DNA from: Selaginella moellendorffii
Taxonomy: Eukaryota > Streptophyta > Lycopodiopsida > Selaginellales > Selaginellaceae
Assembly: GCF_000143415.4 (NCBI RefSeq)
Contig: NW_003314264.1
Coordinates: 2,329,444 to 2,393,443 of the forward strand
Direction of reading: 5' to 3'
DNA length: 64,000 nucleotides
Shown here: piece by piece, positions 59,469 to 64,000 of the stretch
How the letters are laid out: each line of letters opens with the position of its first letter
How positions within the stretch are numbered: the stretch's first letter is position 1
The notes under the pieces: model-generated
Database searches by the model: none
Seen by the model: only the letters and a program-made list of their open reading frames with translations
Told to the model about the DNA's origin: nothing
Made by a program: the position numbers and the translations under genes

Positions 59469-61319
59469 ATGGATCTCCAGGGGAAATGCTGGCGGCGGAT
59501 TGACTCCCGGAGCGGCGGCGCTGGATTCCGTGAGATTGATGAGGCGCAGCACCAGAGAATCAAGAGAAAGGTATGCCTGCTCGTGGATTCACTCAAGCAA
59601 TGCAGCCGTGAGAGGGATTTAGAGCGCGGCAGAGCAATCCACGCCGCTGCTCGTAACAGCGGGCTGGAATCCAATATTTTCCTGGCGAGCTCTTTGCTCT
59701 ACATGTACTCGAAGTGTGGGAGCATGGTGGACGCTCACAGGGCTTTCGACGACATGGTAGCTCACGACGTGGTGACTTGGACGTCGCTGATCCTTGGGTA
59801 TGCCGAGAATGGGAATGGAAACTCGGCCTTGGAGATTTTCTCGCGAATGCTGCTCGAGAGATGCCCGCCAAATCCTCGGACATTCGTGGCGGGATTGAAG
59901 GCCTGTAGCAGCTTGGCGGAGCAAGAACAGGGACTTGAGATGGTAGTCGACATGGAAAAGAAGAAAACGGTGGAACAGCAAAGACAGGAGGTGGAGAAAA
60001 AAAAGATGGTGAAAGCTAAAGCTCTGGAGAAAGGCATGGCTCTCCACTCAAGAGCTATGGCGGAGAAGAGTGATCTAAACATCTTCGTCTCCAACACACT
60101 GGTAGACATGTACGCAAACTGTGGGAGCATGGAGGATGCTAGAGCTGCGTTTGAGAGGATGCCTTGCCGGAGCGTGGTTTCCTGGAGTGCCTTGGTTCTG
60201 GGATACGTAAACAACGGGGAGCCAAGCGTTGCTTTGGAGGTGTTTTGCCGGATGCAGAAAGAAGGCTTTGCTCCAAACTCGCAAACTTTTGTTGCTGCTC
60301 TCAAGGCTTGCACCTGCCTGACGCTGGGCGAAGATTGGACTCAAGTTGGCGACGAGTTTTTAAAGATAGAATCGTTGGAGAAAGGCATGGCGGTTCATTC
60401 TCAAGCTTTGAAGTCGGACCTTCCTTCATCGAACAACTTTGTCATGAACACGCTCGTGGATATGTACGCAAGCTCGGGAAGCTTGTGGGACGCGCACAGG
60501 GTCTTCCAGGCGATGCCTTGTCACACCGTCGTCTCATGGAATGCCATGATTCTTGGCTACGCCGAGAATGGGAACGGTCACTTGGCTCTACAGCTCTTCA
60601 CAGGTATGATATTTGATAGAAGTTGTGCTCCAAATGTATTGACTTGTGCCGCTGCTCTCAAGGCGGCCTGTGCTAGTGGCTCAACTCTGGAGGCGGGGAA
60701 GTTCGTTCATGCGCAGATCTGCAAGCTCGGCTTCGAGAGCGAAACAATTTTACAGGCTTCTCTGATGGACGCCTATGGCAAATCCGGGAGCATGTTTGCC
60801 GCACAGTTGGTCTTTGAATCGTCTCTAGCTACTAGAGACGTCATCAGGTGGAATGCTCTCATGGGAGGCTACAGCCGCCAGGGAGACAGCCACCTAGTCT
60901 TTGAGCTCTTTGCTGCGTCGCAAGACGAAGGCCTTCGACCCGACAATGCAACACTTCTGTGCATTCTTTCTACGTGCGCTCACTCGGGTCTGGTGGACAA
61001 AGGAAACAAATATTTCCAAGCAATGAGCTCGCAGTTTGGTTTAAGCCCCGGCTACGAGCATTACGTCTGCATGGTTGATCTCCTCGGACGATCGAACCAG
61101 CTAGAGCAGGCACTGGCACTGTTAAGAAGTATGCCCATGGAGCCGGATGTAGCAGCATGGAGAACTTTGCTTGCAGCCTGTGAGAAGTGGAAGAACGAGA
61201 AAGTTGGGAAGATAGCCTTCGAGTCTGCTGTAAGACTGGGTGACAACAACGCTGCTGCCTACACGATGATGGCGAACATCTACGAGAGCGAGGATAGAAG
61301 AACCGAGGAGAATTCTTAA
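59469..61319 (+). CDS. Pentatricopeptide repeat protein, PLS class, C-terminus truncated
   Basis: A single-exon ORF of 616 residues. From residue about 40 it is built of PLS-type PPR motifs (for example FVSNTLVDMYANCGSMEDA, VVSWSALVLGYVNNGE, FAPNSQTFVAALKACT). These proteins bind organelle RNA one base per motif and, with E/DYW extensions, guide C-to-U editing. The C-terminus reaches EPDVAAWRTLLAACEKWKN and AAAYTMMANIYE, the E1/E2 region, then ends abruptly in RRTEENS with no E+ or DYW domain. Two charged insertions interrupt the array: a Lys/Glu-rich one at about residues 155-185 (MEKKKTVEQQRQEVEKKK) and one at about 290-305. No convincing transit peptide at the chosen ATG. It is tandem with the next PPR gene, 89 bp apart. 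Confidence 0.9.
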   Translation: MDLQGKCWRRIDSRSGGAGFREIDEAQHQRIKRKVCLLVDSLKQCSRERDLERGRAIHAAARNSGLESNIFLASSLLYMYSKCGSMVDAHRAFDDMVAHDVVTWTSLILGYAENGNGNSALEIFSRMLLERCPPNPRTFVAGLKACSSLAEQEQGLEMVVDMEKKKTVEQQRQEVEKKKMVKAKALEKGMALHSRAMAEKSDLNIFVSNTLVDMYANCGSMEDARAAFERMPCRSVVSWSALVLGYVNNGEPSVALEVFCRMQKEGFAPNSQTFVAALKACTCLTLGEDWTQVGDEFLKIESLEKGMAVHSQALKSDLPSSNNFVMNTLVDMYASSGSLWDAHRVFQAMPCHTVVSWNAMILGYAENGNGHLALQLFTGMIFDRSCAPNVLTCAAALKAACASGSTLEAGKFVHAQICKLGFESETILQASLMDAYGKSGSMFAAQLVFESSLATRDVIRWNALMGGYSRQGDSHLVFELFAASQDEGLRPDNATLLCILSTCAHSGLVDKGNKYFQAMSSQFGLSPGYEHYVCMVDLLGRSNQLEQALALLRSMPMEPDVAAWRTLLAACEKWKNEKVGKIAFESAVRLGDNNAAAYTMMANIYESEDRRTEENS

Positions 61320-61408
61320 GACGGGTATGGTTTTACTTTGGTATTGCTCTTTATTCTGGTTCTCTCTTAACATTCCTCCTCAACTTTGCAGGCCTCAAGA
61401 CCATTTTC

Positions 61409-63358
61409 ATGATCCGAGCTTCGGAAATTTATCCCGTCAATGCATTCGCCCCGAGAGCAGAGATAGACTCCTACGCAGCTGCGTTGCAAGAATGCTCCAG
61501 AGCGCAGGACCTGGCCAAAGGGAGACAAACTCACGCCAGAATTGTGGAAGCGGGCTGCAACCACGACAGATTCCTGTGCAACCTGCTGGTGAGGATGTAT
61601 GGAGAATGTGGCAGCATTGGTGAGGCCAGCTCCGTCTTCGACAGCATCCACGTCAAGAACCTCTACTCATGGAGCATCATGATATCGGCTTGCGTCCAAA
61701 ATGGACAAGGCTTGAGAGCTCTCAAGCTCCTGTGGAACATGGACCAGGAAGGGATCAGCCCTGACAGAGTCGTCCTCATCGAGATGTTGGGAGCCTGCTC
61801 GCATCCCGAGCTCGTCCTAGTTGGCAAGGCACTCCATGACCGGATTTCAAAGCTGGAAGATTTGAGAGCTCACGTCTTCGCGGCCACGGCAGTGATCAGC
61901 ATGTATGGGAGATGCGGCTATCCGGAACTGGCAGTACAGGTTTTCAACGGGATGGAACTCAAGACTGTGGTGTCCTGGAACGCGATGCTTACCGCTTATG
62001 CCCAGCGTGGGTATCACCGGCAGTGTCTCCAACTTTACGAGGACCTGACGAGGCTCTCGGACGTCTCTCCAAACGCTATCACCTTCGTGGTGGTGGTAGA
62101 CGCTTGCTCTCTTCTCGGGGACCTGGATCACGGTCGGAGTGTCCACGAGAGAGTAGCCTCACAGGGACTGGAGAGCGATCACATCGTGGGAACTTGTCTT
62201 CTCAACATGTACTCACGGTGTGGCAGCGTCACCGAAGCCAGGAACGTCTTCGACAAACTCGAGCGGCCCAACGTTGTCTCCTGGACGTCGATGATAGCCG
62301 CATACGCCAACCATAGCTACGATCTTGAAGCTCTCCAGCTGCTTAGAAGGATGGATCTGGAGGGTGCCAAGGCAGAGGAGATGACACTCGTCAACGCACT
62401 CGGTGCCTGCTCCAACCTCAAAGCACTGGAGGAAGGGAGAAAGATCCATGCCCGGCTGAGTTCCAGTGGCATCCAATCCGACTTCTCGGCCAGCGCGCTT
62501 GTCAACATGTATAGCCGCGCAGGGAGCTTGGAGGAAGCCAGAGACGCATTTCGCAGCAGGAAAAACAGGAATGCGATCTGCTGGACGGCCATGCTCGCGG
62601 CCTATGCCCAGCACGGGCATAACCACGACGCGCTGCGGCTCTACAAGGAAATGGACCTGGAAGGCTTGAGACCCGACGACGTGACGCACGCCGCGGTCCT
62701 TGGAGCCTGTGCTTGCCTGGGAGCTCTCGCGGAAGGCCGGAGAGTCCACCGTCGAATCCTCAGCACTCGGAGCTCCTCGGGCTTGGATGTTGTTCTCGGC
62801 ACAGCCACCGTCAACATGTACGCCAAGTGCGGCCGAGTGGACGAAGCCAAGCTCGCCTTCGACGGCATCTCCGACAAGAGCGTCTTCTGCTGGACGGCCA
62901 TGGTCGGAGCTTACGCACGAAACGGGCACGGCGAGAAGGCCGTGGAGCTCTTCAGAGAGATGGTGGAGTCGTCGCGGACGCTCCCGAACGACGTGACTTT
63001 CACGACCGTGCTCAACGCCTGCAGCCATGCCGGGCTGGTGGACGAAGGCAAGTACTTCTTCGCGCTCATGGACAAGGTCTACGGGATTGCTCCCAGTGGC
63101 GAGCACTACGGCTGCATGATCGACCTGCTGGGACGGGCGGGGCGGCTGGAGGAAGCCGAGCGGATGATCACTGGCATGCCATTCCCCGCAGACAAGATCT
63201 CGTGGGAAACTTTGCTCGGGGCGTGTAAGTTACACGGTGACATTGGCCGGGGAGCTCGCGTGGCGGAGCAGGCACTTAGAATGGATCCGGAGAATGCTGC
63301 AAACTACGTGATACTTTCGGATCTCTATTTTGCCAGAGGCGAGACAAACATGAACTGA
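61409..63358 (+). CDS. Pentatricopeptide repeat protein, PLS class, C-terminus truncated
   Basis: A single-exon ORF of 649 residues with about 13 PPR motifs in P-L-S order (for example NLLVRMYGECGSIGEASSVF, NVVSWTSMIAAYANHS, LRPDDVTHAAVLGACACLGA, DVTFTTVLNACSHAGLVDEG). The E1 motif is present (ISWETLLGACKLHGDIGRG) and E2 begins (ENAANYVILSDLYFA) but breaks off after GETNMN. E+ and DYW are absent. Presumed organellar RNA-binding factor. The N-terminus (MIRASEIYPVNAFAPRA) is short for a transit peptide. A TTTGCAG-like acceptor 17 bp before the ATG leaves open a spliced 5' leader or an upstream exon. GC content rises toward the 3' half. Confidence 0.9.
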   Translation: MIRASEIYPVNAFAPRAEIDSYAAALQECSRAQDLAKGRQTHARIVEAGCNHDRFLCNLLVRMYGECGSIGEASSVFDSIHVKNLYSWSIMISACVQNGQGLRALKLLWNMDQEGISPDRVVLIEMLGACSHPELVLVGKALHDRISKLEDLRAHVFAATAVISMYGRCGYPELAVQVFNGMELKTVVSWNAMLTAYAQRGYHRQCLQLYEDLTRLSDVSPNAITFVVVVDACSLLGDLDHGRSVHERVASQGLESDHIVGTCLLNMYSRCGSVTEARNVFDKLERPNVVSWTSMIAAYANHSYDLEALQLLRRMDLEGAKAEEMTLVNALGACSNLKALEEGRKIHARLSSSGIQSDFSASALVNMYSRAGSLEEARDAFRSRKNRNAICWTAMLAAYAQHGHNHDALRLYKEMDLEGLRPDDVTHAAVLGACACLGALAEGRRVHRRILSTRSSSGLDVVLGTATVNMYAKCGRVDEAKLAFDGISDKSVFCWTAMVGAYARNGHGEKAVELFREMVESSRTLPNDVTFTTVLNACSHAGLVDEGKYFFALMDKVYGIAPSGEHYGCMIDLLGRAGRLEEAERMITGMPFPADKISWETLLGACKLHGDIGRGARVAEQALRMDPENAANYVILSDLYFARGETNMN

Positions 63359-63433
63359 AAGAAGTTAAATAGCTTCGGAACCTGGTAAGTTTGTAGTTAC
63401 GCAGCGATGGATTCGGCAAGAGCTCAGCTTGTA

Positions 63434-64000
63434 CTAGTAGTCATAGACTGGGCCTCTATGCTTTGCATCCTTGAGCGCCTGAAAAGCAACGGGTAAAACA
63501 AGTGAATAAGATTTTATCAGGAAGCACGAAGAACTTACGCCGCGAAGGAGCTTCTCGAAAGCGTCCTCTCCATTCTCGAGCACGTACTTGGACGCCAGGT
63601 TTCTCGAGTCCACGCCGAGGCTCTCAAACTTCTTGCTGTGCACCGACGGTGAGGTTGCGGCTGGCTTGCTTATCAGCTGGTTTTTCAGAGGGTGGTCCTT
63701 GACGAAGTGCTCGTAGACGTAGGCGGCGCCCTTAAACTGCGGAAGAACAAGCCAGCACGCAGCGACGAGCTTGAGAGTCGGCCAGATGGGAATCCTATCA
63801 CAGAGTGAGAAAACCAAAGAGAGGTTTTGAGAACCCAGCATCGAAAGCAAAAGAAAATGTTTTGAGAGGATCGAGCGAGCACGGATTACCAGGCCAGAAC
63901 GGTTCCCAATGCAAGCTCGAGGAGCGTAACAAAGGAGTAAAGAACCCAGTAAGTGAGCCACTGGACATCGTCTTCCTTGTTGGGGCTCTCCACGGCTTGA
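63434..64000 (-). CDS. HVA22-like protein (partial, start beyond the window)
   Basis: Three exons visible: 64000-63890 (incomplete at its 5' end), 63794-63539 and 63478-63434 (TAG). The partial protein reads VESPNKEDDVQWLTYWVLYS, then LELALGTVLAW, IPIWPTLKLVAACWLVLPQF, KGAAYVYEHFVKDH, and a Ser/Lys-rich tail ending RGPVYDY. This is the TB2/DP1 domain of the HVA22/REEP family, an ER-shaping membrane protein. The intron splitting the Trp codon of A-W and the one after the L-L-R-G helix match the gene at 55652-56423, so they are paralogues in opposite orientation. The tail carries about 15 extra residues before the last exon compared with that copy. Confidence 0.88.
   Translation of the reverse strand, partial: SSRGEPQQGRRCPVAHLLGSLLLCYAPRACIGNRSGLVIRARSILSKHFLLLSMLGSQNLSLVFSLCDRIPIWPTLKLVAACWLVLPQFKGAAYVYEHFVKDHPLKNQLISKPAATSPSVHSKKFESLGVDSRNLASKYVLENGEDAFEKLLRGVSSSCFLIKSYSLVLPVAFQALKDAKHRGPVYDY

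Noticed and set aside
62213-63106. A 297-residue minus-strand ORF
   Set aside because: It is a shadow of the second PPR gene, with no domain of its own.

Overview
The window reads as nuclear DNA of a land plant, most probably a lycophyte close to Selaginella moellendorffii. The reasons are plant-type genes (PPR proteins, HVA22, BOLA4, a DUF1068 protein, an RLP29/PII-2-type LRR protein, ACX1), very short introns (about 45-80 nt) in GC-richer exons, gene spacing of a few hundred bases, and long AT-rich islands of nested LTR retrotransposons. The species call is inference.

Bases 1-22,000 are nested retroelements. A non-coding family with very large LTRs ('family A', 1.5-2.8 kb LTRs carrying hexamer/dodecamer arrays) occurs as a partial copy (1-3603), a nearly complete 9.3-kb copy (4312-13608, containing a third inverted copy and a 975-N gap) and a solo LTR (15583-17386). 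They lie in and around two head-to-head copies of a decayed Ty3/Gypsy element (minus: 3604-4311 plus 13609-13970; plus: 14608-21410). A small TRIM element is inserted in one family A LTR.

Bases 22,781-25,099 are a gene island: a DUF1068 membrane/coiled-coil protein (+) converging on a SNAP43 subunit of the snRNA-activating complex (-). Bases 26,313-36,622 are repeats again: a second large non-coding LTR element on the minus strand ('family C') with a complete TRIM inside it, a hAT/BED-finger relic, and a second family A solo LTR with a perfect target-site duplication. Bases 36,903-43,446 are AT-rich with nothing recognisable.

From 43.4 kb to the end is a compact gene region: a BolA4-like paralogue (+), an LRR receptor-like protein (-), BUD32 kinase of the KEOPS complex (-), BOLA4 (-), peroxisomal acyl-CoA oxidase ACX1 (+), HVA22-like (+), pyruvate decarboxylase (-), two tandem PPR genes (+) and a second, truncated HVA22-like gene (-). 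The exon models were built by hand and stay in frame from start to stop with family-consistent residues at the junctions. There is no single pathway here. The genes are housekeeping functions in mitochondria/plastid (BolA, PPR), peroxisome (ACX1), cytosol (PDC, BUD32), nucleus (SNAP43) and ER or plasma membrane (HVA22, LRR protein). Two paralogue pairs (BolA, HVA22) sit in opposite orientation within 8 kb each, and telo-box motifs (AAACCCTA) recur next to most start codons.
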